DNA of 64,000 nt from Mesorhizobium sp. LHD-90 (lineage in GTDB: Bacteria > Pseudomonadota > Alphaproteobacteria > Rhizobiales > Rhizobiaceae), in NCBI RefSeq assembly GCF_030929505.1, contig NZ_JAVFVV010000003.1, positions 326,810 to 390,809 on the forward strand. Direction: 5' to 3'. Below, piece by piece: positions 1-8,179 of this stretch (position 1 is the stretch's first letter; every line of letters begins with the position of its first letter). Below the pieces are notes generated by a model, which worked only from the letters and a program-made list of their open reading frames with translations, had not been told where the DNA came from and searched no databases. A program made the translations under genes and the position numbers.

Positions 1-2
1 CC

Positions 3-485
3 ATTCCGTTCGCAAAAGTGTTTTCGCTCGATCCGGTCCCGCTGGCGGGAAAGATCCTGATCGATACCAACAACTACTATCCCAATCGGGACGGCAGATT
101 TGCCGAGCTGGAAGAACGCCGGGCGACCACGAGCGGCATGGTCGCCGCGCATTTCCCCGGCGCGCTTGTCGTCAAAGCCTTCAACGCCATCCTTGCCGCC
201 GACCTGGCGAATCCGGAGACGGTGTCGATGCCGGCAGGATCGGGCCGGCGGGCCTTGCCCATCGCGGGCGACGATGCGCAGGCCAAAGAGGTGGTCGCAG
301 GGCTGCAGGACCAGTTCGGCTTCGACACGGTCGACGCCGGCGGACTTCTTGAGAGCTGGCGGTTCGAACGGGCCAAGCCGGCCTACTGCATCCCGCTGGA
401 CAGGTTAGGGCTGACGGAGGCGCTTGCCTTGGCGCAGCGCGAAGTGGAGCTTGCGCACGGATCGTGGTGGCGCAAAAGCGGCTGA
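3..485 (+). CDS. NADPH-dependent F420 reductase-like protein (5' end cut by window)
   Basis: The reading frame is open from base 3 and runs into the window edge, so the N-terminal NAD(P)-binding half is missing. The visible 160 residues begin IPFAKVFSLDPV and contain LAGKILIDTNNYYPNRDG, the typical central motif of the COG2085 family of coenzyme F420-dependent NADP oxidoreductase-like proteins, followed by VVKAFNAILAADL. The GTG at 18 is probably an internal valine and not the start. The family binds NADP(H); in bacteria without F420 the substrate is generally unknown. The 3' end is intact (TGA at 483-485). Confidence 0.8.
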   Translation: MPFAKVFSLDPVPLAGKILIDTNNYYPNRDGRFAELEERRATTSGMVAAHFPGALVVKAFNAILAADLANPETVSMPAGSGRRALPIAGDDAQAKEVVAGLQDQFGFDTVDAGGLLESWRFERAKPAYCIPLDRLGLTEALALAQREVELAHGSWWRKSG

Positions 486-593
486 CAGCGGCCGGACGCG
501 ATGGCGGGCGGCCGGGGGCCTTTCGACGTGTTGGAATTCTACAAAGGCCGTTATCCAAGACCGTCCGCGCCGACGGACAGGGCAAGGCCCTTC

Positions 594-1148
594 CTATAAC
601 TCGGTAGCCGCGAGCGCCCTCGACCTTATGAAGGCGACGCGCTCGGCGACGCTCGCGCGCGGCACCTCGACCAGGTCGTAACCGCAGTCGGCATAAGAGC
701 GGGCGACCGCTTCGCAGGTGCGTATCGCCTCGTCGAAATCCTGCTTTCGTTCGGCGTCGTTGCGGTAGATTTCCGGCCAGGGCGGCAGCAGAAAAGCCGT
801 TTTGTTATAGCGGAAATGCTCCGCGGCGCGGCGGAAATGGTCGGGGACCGGCAGGCCGCAGAGGCCGAGATAACCGATGCACTCGGGCACGCCGCGATCG
901 AAGAACACCGGGCCGGAGGCGCCCAACGCCTGGTTCCAGGAGCGCATCTCCCAGGCGAGCATCAGTTCCGCGAAGAGTTTTTGGTCCGCCCAGTGGAGCG
1001 CGCTGCCGCCGATCGCCACCTGGTCGCGGATGATGCCGCGGCCGGCCTCTTCAGAGCCGGCGAAACCCTCGGCGCGCAGCGCGTCGATGAGCGTTGTCTT
1101 GCCCGAGCCGGGCCCGCCGGTGAGGATGAAAAAGGTGTTGGTAGACAT
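594..1148 (-). CDS. Small AAA/P-loop ATPase, kinase-like
   Basis: A 184-residue protein with a Walker A motif GGPGSGKTT at residues 11-19, close to the N-terminus, and no further domain. It resembles the AAA_28 family of predicted nucleotide kinases, several of which sit beside toxin-antitoxin or tRNA-related genes. Later segments such as VFFDRGVPECIGYLGL look like the DR-containing lid and acceptor region of P-loop kinases. The substrate is unknown. It lies 51 bp downstream of hepT on the same strand, so it may be co-transcribed, but its length and composition do not show that it belongs to the toxin-antitoxin module. Confidence 0.75.
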   Translation of the reverse strand: MSTNTFFILTGGPGSGKTTLIDALRAEGFAGSEEAGRGIIRDQVAIGGSALHWADQKLFAELMLAWEMRSWNQALGASGPVFFDRGVPECIGYLGLCGLPVPDHFRRAAEHFRYNKTAFLLPPWPEIYRNDAERKQDFDEAIRTCEAVARSYADCGYDLVEVPRASVAERVAFIRSRALAATEL

Positions 1149-1199
1149 TGAGCTAACTATGGATGGAGCAGGAATGAAATCGGGCTACGGATGAGGGCG

Positions 1200-1559
1200 C
1201 TATTTGCTTTGGCACCGAATCTCGACTTCGATGATTGCCCGCAGGGCAGGCAGAGAGTCCTTGACCGTTTGCCAAACAACGGCAACCGAAACGATATCAT
1301 AACCATGCCGATAGATGTTCCCCGCGGCTGCGATCCGCTGCCAGGGAGCGTCCGGATGACGGTCCTTGAGTGTCGCGGGCAAACGGCGAGACGCCTCGGA
1401 TATAATCTCCAGAGCCCGCGTGACCGCATAGAACCGCAAGGTGTCTGTTGCCAACTCGTCCTTGGTGGCATCAGCAAGAAAGGCTTCAGCGTGGCCGATG
1501 TTATCGAGAATATCAAGGAGGGCGTTGTGTTCCCGCTCAGAAAGCATAGACGAGATCAC
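1200..1559 (-). CDS. hepT: HepT-like HEPN-domain toxin (DUF86)
   Basis: A 119-residue all-helical protein of the HepT/DUF86 family, the toxin half of HepT/MntA systems; characterised members are HEPN ribonucleases. The active-site region reads GNIYRHGYD (residues 80-88). This is the G-N-x-x-R-H-x-Y version of the classical R-x4-H-x-Y motif: the usual first Arg is Gly80, while Arg84, His85 and Tyr87 remain. Tyr87 matches the tyrosine that MntA AMPylates in studied systems. The gene starts inside the 3' end of the mntA-like gene (23-bp overlap), which implies translational coupling. Met5 is an alternative start. Residual RNase activity cannot be judged from sequence. Confidence 0.85.
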   Translation of the reverse strand: MISSMLSEREHNALLDILDNIGHAEAFLADATKDELATDTLRFYAVTRALEIISEASRRLPATLKDRHPDAPWQRIAAAGNIYRHGYDIVSVAVVWQTVKDSLPALRAIIEVEIRCQSK

Positions 1560-1839
1560 GGGTGACCGCAGTACGCATGCGGGGTTTTAGTGCAGCACTG
1601 TCAATGACATCCACGGACTGGCTGAACAGCCGCGCGACCTCTTCCTGAATGCCGACATAGTCGTAGATCGTGATCGGAAGCGCCGGATCGAGGTCTACCA
1701 GGATATCGATGTCGCTTTGGGGCCGGGCTTCATTCCGTGCAATCGAGCCAAAAACACCGGCATGCTCAATGCCTTTTGCGCGCAATTGCTTCTCAGCGGC
1801 GCGCAATGTTGCCAGTGCGTCTTCAAGTTTCGTGCGCAT
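1537..1839 (-). CDS. mntA: MntA-like minimal nucleotidyltransferase antitoxin
   Basis: A 100-residue minimal nucleotidyltransferase with the full signature GS-x10-D-x-D (Gly31, Ser32, Asp43, Asp45). MntA antitoxins neutralise HepT by adding AMP to its active-site tyrosine. The order (nucleotidyltransferase first, HEPN second, 23-bp overlap) is the standard one for this type VII module. The gene starts 46 bp beyond the end of ssrA on the same strand, so the module sits directly against the tmRNA gene, a common docking place for acquired DNA. Function is inferred from family and pairing. Confidence 0.87.
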   Translation of the reverse strand: MRTKLEDALATLRAAEKQLRAKGIEHAGVFGSIARNEARPQSDIDILVDLDPALPITIYDYVGIQEEVARLFSQSVDVIDSAALKPRMRTAVTRDLVYAF

Positions 1840-1884
1840 GACGCGATTGTATCAAACGGAAAGCACTGTCGCGAGAAGGAAAGT

Positions 1885-2198
1885 GGAGGCTTCTGTTGCC
1901 AGGTGCCTCCGGACCCCGCCTGAAGGTGCTAACCCACAGGACTTGATTCGAGACTATCGCGCCGCATTAAGCAGCGAGACGTGCCTCAGCATAGTTGTCG
2001 TTGGCAACTATAAGTTTAGCCCGATAACGGCGGTACAATGCCGGGCAAAAGAACGATCTTTACACCTTCGTCGATCCTATTTCGCCCCCATCAGAAACCG
2101 TCCTTTTCGACGGCTTTTGGTGGAGGCGCCGGGTACCGCCCCCGGGTCCGAACGGCTTATTGCATCGCCTGTTTATCGCCATAGTCAGCAAGCTGACG
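1885..2198 (-). ncRNA. ssrA: tmRNA, permuted two-piece form (ssrA)
   Basis: Read on the minus strand, the acceptor piece comes first and ends in discriminator A plus CCA (2121-2118). A 28-nt intervening segment (2117-2090) follows, and then the coding piece starts with GGGGGCG (2089-2083). These seven bases pair with CGCCUCC (2128-2122) to give a complete acceptor stem with a G3-U70 wobble, the alanine identity mark. A 5-bp T-stem (CCGGG/CCCGG, 2145-2129) precedes it. The tag frame encodes ANDNYAEARLAA and a stop (2005-1967). A GGAGGC/GCCTCC hairpin (1910-1885) closes the gene. The molecule rescues stalled ribosomes with SmpB and tags products for ClpXP. The outer 5' end is estimated from a promoter-like sequence. 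Confidence 0.95.
1967..2005 (-). other. tmRNA proteolysis-tag reading frame
   Basis: The twelve codons GCC AAC GAC AAC TAT GCT and so on give ANDNYAEARLAA followed by TAA. The ending LAA is the ClpXP recognition signal and ANDNYAEA is the form used in rhizobia. It is preceded by A-rich sequence as expected for the resume site. Confidence 0.93.
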
Positions 2199-2203
2199 AA
2201 ACG

Positions 2204-2232
2204 AATATAGGGGGCGTGCGCGCGAATTGAAA
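2204..2232 (-). promoter_or_regulatory. Probable ssrA promoter
   Basis: On the minus strand TTTCAA (2232-2227) is followed by 17 bp and TATATT (2209-2204), placing transcription start near 2198, just ahead of the acceptor piece. The -35 is weak. Confidence 0.5.
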
Positions 2233-2385
2233 GCCCCGGCGCGCGTGGCCAAAAGCTTCTGTGGACGGCCATTCGGCCTTGACTCATGCGGGAGCGTCCA
2301 CAAAGCTTGGGTTGTGGAAACGCGTCCGATGTCCAGCCGGTGCGATTCGGCTCTTGGACGGCACGCACAGCCGGAGGGATTTGAG

Positions 2386-2697
2386 ATGGCCGACTACCTT
2401 GCAGACGTAAAAAAATACGATTCCGGCGCCAGCGCCGAGGTCGTCGACAAGATCGTCAAGCATCTTGGCATCGCGCTGCGCAACCGGGATTCCTCGCTGG
2501 TGTCGGCCACCGATCCCAAGGAACTCGACCGCGTCAAAGCCAACTGGGTCGGCAAGAAACTCGGCGTCAGCGACGGGGCCAAGGCCGACGCGGCGATCGC
2601 CAGCACCGCCAAGGCGATGGCGGCCGACAACACCAAGAGCCGCGTCACCTTCTACTACCTTGTGGCGAAGGAACTGGGCAAGCTCGGCTCGCTGTAG
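2386..2697 (+). CDS. DUF2853 family protein
   Basis: A 103-residue acidic, helical protein with MADYLADVKKYD at the start and the conserved end FYYLVAKELGKLGSL, matching the DUF2853 family. The start at 2386 is chosen because GGAGGG lies about 9 bp upstream and the N-terminus then aligns with the family; an open frame extends upstream but looks non-coding. No function is established. It stands alone between ssrA and thyA with 136 bp of non-coding sequence before thyA. Confidence 0.85.
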   Translation: MADYLADVKKYDSGASAEVVDKIVKHLGIALRNRDSSLVSATDPKELDRVKANWVGKKLGVSDGAKADAAIASTAKAMAADNTKSRVTFYYLVAKELGKLGSL

Positions 2698-2833
2698 AAC
2701 CGACGCGGGCAGTTCTGGACCGGCGCTTGCCGGCCGGACATCGATTTACAATATGTGAGTTTCGGGCAGGCGGTGCTGCCGGAGCGGGCGAAGCGTGTTA
2801 TGGTTTTGCCCGCCGGAAACCTATCAAGAGCCG

Positions 2834-3628
2834 ATGCGCCAGTATCTCGACCTTCTCGACCATGTGCTGAAGAACGGCATCGACCGGCCCGACCGGACCG
2901 GCACCGGCACGCGCGGCGTGTTCGGCTACCAGATGCGTTTCGACCTCGGCCAGGGCTTTCCGGTGACCACCACCAAGAAGCTGCACCTGAAGTCGATCAT
3001 CCACGAGTTGCTGTGGTTCCTGGCCGGCGACACCAACACCAAATATCTCACCGACCATGGTGTGACGATCTGGGACGAATGGGCCGACGAGAACGGCGAC
3101 CTCGGCCCGGTCTATGGCGCGCAGTGGCGCTCCTGGCCGACGCGCAGTGGCGGCTCGATCGACCAGATCGCGAATCTTCTCATTGAGATACGGAAGAATC
3201 CTCACTCACGGCGGCTGATCGTCTCGGCCTGGAATCCGGAGGAAGTGGACCAGATGGCGCTGCCGCCGTGCCACTGCCTGTTCCAGTTCTACGTCTCCGA
3301 CGGAAAGCTGTCGTGCCAGCTTTATCAGCGCTCCGCCGACATCTTCCTTGGAGTGCCGTTCAACATCGCCTCCTACGCGCTGCTGACCATGATGGTGGCG
3401 CAGGTGACCGGGCTCAAAGCCGGCGATTTCGTCCATACGCTGGGCGACGCGCATCTTTATTCCAACCATTTCGAGCAGGCGCGCGAGCAGTTGAAGCGGA
3501 CGCCGAAAAAACTGCCGACGATGCGGATCAATCCGGCGGTCAAGGATCTTTTCGCCTTCCGCTTCGAGGATTTTGCGCTCGAGAATTATGTCGCCGACGC
3601 CAGCATCAGGGCGCCGATCGCAGTGTGA
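2834..3628 (+). CDS. thyA: Thymidylate synthase
   Basis: Converts dUMP to dTMP using methylene-tetrahydrofolate, leaving dihydrofolate. The 264-residue length and MRQYLDLL start match the ThyA family; the catalytic cysteine is Cys146 in the motif LPPCHC, followed by [17 protein letters not shown] for dUMP and folate binding and the C-terminal IRAPIAV. The start at 2834 gives the family length, although a longer open frame exists. folA, which regenerates tetrahydrofolate from the dihydrofolate produced, follows after one intervening gene on the same strand, which makes functional sense of the cluster. Confidence 0.98.
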   Translation: MRQYLDLLDHVLKNGIDRPDRTGTGTRGVFGYQMRFDLGQGFPVTTTKKLHLKSIIHELLWFLAGDTNTKYLTDHGVTIWDEWADENGDLGPVYGAQWRSWPTRSGGSIDQIANLLIEIRKNPHSRRLIVSAWNPEEVDQMALPPCHCLFQFYVSDGKLSCQLYQRSADIFLGVPFNIASYALLTMMVAQVTGLKAGDFVHTLGDAHLYSNHFEQAREQLKRTPKKLPTMRINPAVKDLFAFRFEDFALENYVADASIRAPIAV

Positions 3629-3707
3629 GAGCCGTCTCCGGGCGCGGCGAGTGGGCCGCGTCCTGCGCGACAAGCGTCGCTCCGGTTCCTTTGTCAGGAG
3701 GAGAAAG

Positions 3708-4721
3708 ATGTCCCGACTCGTCCGGGTCCTCTGCGCGGCGGCCGGGCTGACGGCGGCTATTGCGCCGGCGGCCGCCAACGATTCGATCGCCGGGCTCGGC
3801 GCCGGCGGCATCATTCTGGGCCGCACCGACGACATCGCCATGGAAAGCGAAAAGCTGTTCATCTCGATGGACGAGGTGAAGGTCGACTATGTCTTCCGCA
3901 ACCAGAGCGACAAGGATTTCGAGACGATCGTCGCTTTTCCGATGCCGGACGTCGAGGCCAATCCCCATGAGATGCCGCAACTGCCGGACGACGCGTCCGA
4001 CAATTTCCTCGGCTTTACGGTGACGGTCGACGGCGCGCCGGTGACGGTCGAACTGGAGCAGCGGGCAGAAGCCGTCGGCATCGACTTGACCGGACTGCTG
4101 CAGGCGCAGGGCGTGCCGGTGAACCCGTTCGCCAAGCCTGTTTTCGCGGCACTGGAAAAGCTGCCGGAGGACGTGGCGGCCGACTGGATCGACCGCGGCA
4201 TGATTTTGGTCGATTCCTACGACGACGGCTCGGGCTGGAAGAATGTGCGCACGCCGATCTGGACCCTGAAATCCACCTACTGGTGGCGCACAAAATTTCC
4301 GGCAGGCAAGCCGGTCGCCGTGGCGCACCGCTACAGGCCGAGCGTCGGCGCCTCGGTCGGCTTGAATTTTTACAGCGGCGACGGGTTTCAAGATCCGTAT
4401 GCGGAGTACAAGCAGCGCTACTGCATCGACAAAAGTTTCGAGAACGCCGTCGCCAAGGCGAAAGCCGGGCGGGACGGTTTTCCGGCGCTGTCGGAAAACC
4501 GGCTGCAATATGTGCTGACCACCGGCGGCAACTGGGCGCTGGGCACGATCGGAAAATTCCACCTCATCGTCGACAAGGGAGACCCGAAGAACCTCGTCAG
4601 CTTCTGCGCCTCGGGGCTGAAGAAGACCGGGCCGACACGGTTCGAACTCGAAGCCACGGACTATTATCCGCAGCGCGACCTCGACATCCTGATCCTGCAG
4701 CCCGCGGGCGCGGCGAACTGA
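3708..4721 (+). CDS. DUF4424 family secreted protein
   Basis: A 337-residue protein with a signal peptide (MSRLVRVLCAAAGLTAAI, likely cleavage after Ala-Ala-Ala near residue 23) and then NDSIAGLGAGGIILGRTDDIAMESE, the start of the DUF4424 family. The rest is a beta-rich exported domain with Tyr/Trp-rich segments (STYWWRTKFP, HRYRPSVG). AGGAGG ends 5 bp before the ATG. Its stop overlaps the folA start (TGATG), so the two are likely translated together. No function is known for the family; a periplasmic place is inferred from the signal peptide. Confidence 0.82.
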   Translation: MSRLVRVLCAAAGLTAAIAPAAANDSIAGLGAGGIILGRTDDIAMESEKLFISMDEVKVDYVFRNQSDKDFETIVAFPMPDVEANPHEMPQLPDDASDNFLGFTVTVDGAPVTVELEQRAEAVGIDLTGLLQAQGVPVNPFAKPVFAALEKLPEDVAADWIDRGMILVDSYDDGSGWKNVRTPIWTLKSTYWWRTKFPAGKPVAVAHRYRPSVGASVGLNFYSGDGFQDPYAEYKQRYCIDKSFENAVAKAKAGRDGFPALSENRLQYVLTTGGNWALGTIGKFHLIVDKGDPKNLVSFCASGLKKTGPTRFELEATDYYPQRDLDILILQPAGAAN

Positions 4722-5269
4722 TGCGGATCGCGATCTATGCCGCCGTTGCCGAAAACGGTGTGATCGGCCGCGAGGGCGGGCTGCCTTGGCGGCTGTCGAG
4801 CGACATGAAGCGCTTCAAGGCGGGTACGATGGGCAATCCGATCGTGATGGGCCGCAAGACCTGGGAGAGCTTTCCGAAACGTCCGCTGCCCGGCCGTCTC
4901 AACATTGTGATCAGCCGTGATCAGACCTATCAGGCCGAAGGCGCCGAGGTTGTCACCTCGCTGAAGGACGCGCTGACGCTGGCCACCGCCAAGGGGCGTT
5001 GCATGGCCGGCGCGGAGGAAATCTGCATCGTCGGCGGCGGTGAGATCTACCGGCAGGCCATGGAAAAAGCCGACTGCCTCAAGCTTACGCATGTGTTCGC
5101 CACGATTGACGGCGATACGGTGTTCCCGAAGGTAGATCCGGTGGCGTGGCTGGAAATCTCTTCCGAGGATGTGCCCGCCGGCGAGAAGGACAGCCATGCA
5201 ACACGTTACGCCGTCTACGAACGCCGTGGCAAACCGGCCAACGATAACGGCGTCCCGGCGGCCCGCTAG
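4721..5269 (+). CDS. folA: Dihydrofolate reductase
   Basis: Reduces dihydrofolate to tetrahydrofolate with NADPH. The 182-residue protein shows the family order: IYAAVAENGVIGREGGLPW at the N-terminus (Trp and Leu of the Met20-loop region), VMGRKTWESF for NADPH binding, and ICIVGGGEIYRQAM with the Gly-Gly pair. The ATG at 4721 overlaps the stop of the upstream DUF4424 gene. The C-terminal tail after YAVYERRG is a short extension. Together with thyA it forms the thymidylate cycle. Confidence 0.97.
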   Translation: MRIAIYAAVAENGVIGREGGLPWRLSSDMKRFKAGTMGNPIVMGRKTWESFPKRPLPGRLNIVISRDQTYQAEGAEVVTSLKDALTLATAKGRCMAGAEEICIVGGGEIYRQAMEKADCLKLTHVFATIDGDTVFPKVDPVAWLEISSEDVPAGEKDSHATRYAVYERRGKPANDNGVPAAR

Positions 5270-5476
5270 CCGGCACGCTGTGGGGACCGGTGCTATGCCG
5301 CATTGTCGAATGCCGTCGCGGCGTGGCAAAAGCGTGCGACGGCAGGATTTTCGGGAGGATCGGCAACGCTTTCCGGGAATTTGTCATCGGATTGGTCGCG
5401 GGGCGCCCGGCCCGCGTTGAAAGCGCGACGAGGCAACCCTATACAAGGACCAACGACTGCATACGACCGCCGGTCA

Positions 5477-5619
5477 CGGGCATATCGGGATTTTGGGTGA
5501 TGCTGGCCTGCAAATGTTGATTTCCGCGCTTCCGGCGTCGGCGTACCCTAATGTGCGCTCCGCTCCGGTTCCCGAGATCGCCATTTTCGGCACAGCCTGA
5601 CCCAAATCCCGAAATGCCC
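5477..5619 (+). repeat. Dispersed palindromic intergenic repeat, copy A
   Basis: This 143-bp element fills most of the 382-bp gap between folA and hflK. Its ends are inverted repeats (GGGCATATCGGGATTTTGGG and the reverse complement of CCCAAATCCCGAAATGCCC). The core TTTCCGCGCTTCCGG ... CCGGTTCCCGAGATCGCCATTTTCGG matches copies at 7902-8035 and 28698-28839 and, inverted, at 53259-53345. The rest of the gap holds no recognisable gene. Confidence 0.75.
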
Positions 5620-5651
5620 TAGCGAGCGGCGCGCGAAGCGAAAGGAATTCG

Positions 5652-6755
5652 ATGCCCTGGAAGAATCAGAGCGGCGGCGGCGGCCCGTGGGGCGGCGGCG
5701 GCAGTGGGGGAGGTGGCGGCGGCCCATGGGGCCAGGGGCCGCGCGGCCCGAGCGGACCGCAAGGCTCGCCGCCCGATCTAGAGGACATCATACGGCGTGG
5801 CCAGGACCGGCTGAAGAACGTGCTGCCCGGCGGCGGCGGCGCCAATCCGCTGCTGTTCGCCGTCATCGGCGCCGTACTCGTGGCCTTCTGGTTCTTCCAG
5901 GCGATCTACACCGTTCAACCCGACGAACTGGCTGTCGAGCTGCGCTTCGGCAAGCCGAAGGCGGAACTGTCTGAGCCTGGCCTGCACTTCCACTGGTGGC
6001 CGGTCGAAACGGTCGAGAAGGCCAAGACCGCCGAGCAGCTCATCAACATTCCGGAAGGCCGCGGCACTTCGACGACCGGGCTGATGCTTTCGGGCGACCA
6101 GAACATCGTCGACGTGCGCTTTTCCGTGGCCTATCAGGTCGCCGATCCGAGAGCCTATCTCTTCAACGTGGCCGACCCCGACGAGATGCTGCGGCAGGTC
6201 GCCGAAAGCGCCATGCGCGAGGCCGTCGGCCGGCGGCCGGCGCAGGACATCTTCCGCGACGACCGCCAGGGCATCGCCGACGCGGTGCGCACCAACATCC
6301 AGCAGACCATGGACGAGTATGGCGCCGGCCTGACGGTCAACGCGATCTCGATCGAGGACGCCGCGCCGCCGCGCGAGGTGGCCGACGCGTTCGAGGAAGT
6401 GCAGCGCGCCGAGCAGGACGAAGACCGTTTCGTCGAGCAGGCGAACCAGTATTCCAACCAGAAACTCGGCGCGGCGCGCGGCGACGCGGCGCAGATCCGC
6501 GAAGAGGCCGCCGCCTACAAGAACCGCGTCGTGCAGGAAGCCGAGGGCGAGGCGCAGCGCTTCATCTCGGTCCACGACGAATATGCCAAGGCCCCCGACG
6601 TGACCCGCAAGCGCCTCTATCTCGAGACCATGGAGCGGGTGCTCCGGGATGCCAACAAGGTGATCGTGGAGCCGGGCAGCGGCCAGGGCGTCGTGCCCTA
6701 CCTGCCGCTGACCGAACTGCAGAAACGTGCCCCGGCCACGGGAGGAAGCAATTGA
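5652..6755 (+). CDS. hflK: HflK, FtsH-associated SPFH membrane protein
   Basis: A 367-residue protein with a Gly/Pro-rich cytoplasmic N-tail (many GGGG and GPW runs in the first 50 residues), one membrane helix at about 73-93 (LLFAVIGAVLVAFWFFQAIY) and an SPFH/band-7 domain, then a coiled-coil helix rich in Ala, Glu and Arg. HflK and HflC form a large periplasmic cage around the FtsH protease and tune its degradation of membrane proteins. The start follows AAAGGA by 6 bp. The stop overlaps the hflC start (TGATG), the usual hflKC arrangement. Confidence 0.96.
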   Translation: MPWKNQSGGGGPWGGGGSGGGGGGPWGQGPRGPSGPQGSPPDLEDIIRRGQDRLKNVLPGGGGANPLLFAVIGAVLVAFWFFQAIYTVQPDELAVELRFGKPKAELSEPGLHFHWWPVETVEKAKTAEQLINIPEGRGTSTTGLMLSGDQNIVDVRFSVAYQVADPRAYLFNVADPDEMLRQVAESAMREAVGRRPAQDIFRDDRQGIADAVRTNIQQTMDEYGAGLTVNAISIEDAAPPREVADAFEEVQRAEQDEDRFVEQANQYSNQKLGAARGDAAQIREEAAAYKNRVVQEAEGEAQRFISVHDEYAKAPDVTRKRLYLETMERVLRDANKVIVEPGSGQGVVPYLPLTELQKRAPATGGSN

Positions 6756-7705
6756 TGTCGAACCGCCTAGCAGCCATCGGCGTCGTCGCCATCGTCGTGC
6801 TTTTCCTCGTCTATTCGTCGATCTTCGTGGTCAACGAGCGGCAACAGGCGATCGTGCTCCGCTTCGGCGAGATCGTCGACGTGAAGACCGAGCCCGGCAT
6901 CTATTTCAAGGCGCCGTTCGCCTTCATGGAGGCCGATAACGTCCAGATCATCGAAGACCGCGTCATGCGTTTCGACCTCGACGACATCCGCGTCCAGGTG
7001 TCGGGCGGCCGCTTCTACGAGGTGGACGCCTTCATTGCCTACCGCATCAACGATGCGCGGGTATTCCGCTCGGCGGTCTCGGGCAGCGTGCCGTTGGCGG
7101 AACAGCGGCTGCGCACCCGCCTCGACGCGGCGCTGCGCCGCGTCTACGGCTTGCGCGGCTTCGAGGCGGCGCTTTCGGAGGAGCGGGCCTCGATGATGCG
7201 CGAGGTGCGCGACCAGTTGCGGCCGGACGCGGCCTCGCTCGGCCTGGAGATCGAGGACGTGCGGATCCGCCGCACCGACCTGACCCAGGAAGTCTCGCAG
7301 CAGACCTACGACCGCATGAAGGCGGAGCGCCTGGCCGAGGCCGAGCGGCTGCGCGCCCGCGGTAACGAGGCGGCGCAGCGCATCCGCGCCCGCGCCGACC
7401 GTGAGGTTGTCGAGATCGTGGCGGAGGCCCGCAAGGAATCGGAGATTCTGCGCGGTGAGGGCGAGGCGCAGCGAAACGCGATTTTCGCCGGCGCCTTCCA
7501 GCGCGACCCGGCCTTCTTCGAGTTCTACCGCTCGATGAGCGCCTATGGGACCAGCCTCAACAGCGAGGGCACGACCATGCTGCTGACGCCGGATTCGGAG
7601 TTCTTCCGCTATTTCAACAGCGCGGACGGGACGCCGGTGCAGCCTGCACCGGCGCCAGCGCAGCCCGCGCCGAGCGAGGCTCCGACGACCGGAACGGCGC
7701 AGTAG
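6755..7705 (+). CDS. hflC: HflC, FtsH-associated SPFH membrane protein
   Basis: Partner of HflK: 316 residues with an N-terminal membrane helix (residues 5-25, AAIGVVAIVVLFLVYSSIF), then VNERQQAIVLRFGEI, typical of the HflC band-7 domain, and a long charged helix (RMKAERLAEAERLRARGNEAAQ). The C-terminal 30 residues are an unusual Pro/Ala-rich tail. The start is fixed by GGAGGAA 7 bp upstream and by overlap with the hflK stop. Acts at the inner membrane with FtsH. Confidence 0.96.
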   Translation: MSNRLAAIGVVAIVVLFLVYSSIFVVNERQQAIVLRFGEIVDVKTEPGIYFKAPFAFMEADNVQIIEDRVMRFDLDDIRVQVSGGRFYEVDAFIAYRINDARVFRSAVSGSVPLAEQRLRTRLDAALRRVYGLRGFEAALSEERASMMREVRDQLRPDAASLGLEIEDVRIRRTDLTQEVSQQTYDRMKAERLAEAERLRARGNEAAQRIRARADREVVEIVAEARKESEILRGEGEAQRNAIFAGAFQRDPAFFEFYRSMSAYGTSLNSEGTTMLLTPDSEFFRYFNSADGTPVQPAPAPAQPAPSEAPTTGTAQ

Positions 7706-7715
7706 GGCTGGACCG

Positions 7716-7901
7716 GTGAACGACTTCCTGGCCGCCATGGGCCTGGTCCTCGTCGTCGAGGGTCTCGTCTATGGCGGCTTTCCGACGCTCGCCAAGCGGC
7801 TGGCGACGGAAGTCCTGTCGATGTCCGAAACCGCCTTGCGCGGCGCCGGCCTGGTGGCCATCGCCGCCGGCGTCGCCATCGTCTGGCTGGTGCGCGGCTA
7901 A
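7716..7901 (+). CDS. DUF2065 family small membrane protein
   Basis: A 61-residue protein of two hydrophobic helices (about 4-23 and 42-60) joined by TLAKRLATEVLSMSETALRG, matching DUF2065. It begins with GTG 10 bp after hflC. Members of this family regularly follow hflC in alphaproteobacteria, so it is likely an accessory of the HflKC/FtsH system, but no activity has been shown. Confidence 0.85.
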   Translation: MNDFLAAMGLVLVVEGLVYGGFPTLAKRLATEVLSMSETALRGAGLVAIAAGVAIVWLVRG

Positions 7902-8035
7902 GGCCCGATACTCAGCCTGCCAATGGCGGCCTTCCGCGCTTCCGGTATTCAGGCATGCACATGCGTTCCGTTCGTCGCTCCGCGACCCTGAAATCCGCCA
8001 TTTTCGGCTCGCCCTGACGTGAAGCTCGACAGATC
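7902..8035 (+). repeat. Dispersed palindromic intergenic repeat, copy B
   Basis: Begins at the stop of the DUF2065 gene. CTGCCAATGGCGGCCTTCCG and the matching AATCCGCCATTTTCGGCTCG face each other as inverted arms. The left terminal arm is eroded compared with copy C. It makes up half of the gap before degP; the remainder carries the degP leader and no other gene. Confidence 0.72.
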
Positions 8036-8179
8036 TATATTGTGGCGCTCTCACACAACTTTGTTATTTTGCCGATAGGCAAGGCCGCAAACACGCCCTA
8101 TTTCTTGCGCAAACCCCTGCCGGGCGGCTGGCAGATTCCGCGTTGCCGCCAAGCAGGCCCACCTCCGGAGAACGACCAT

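Noticed and set aside
5996..6754. In-frame extension of hflC upstream into hflK
   Set aside because: HflC has a good ribosome site and membrane helix at the 6755 start; the extension is Arg/Gly-rich out-of-frame hflK sequence.
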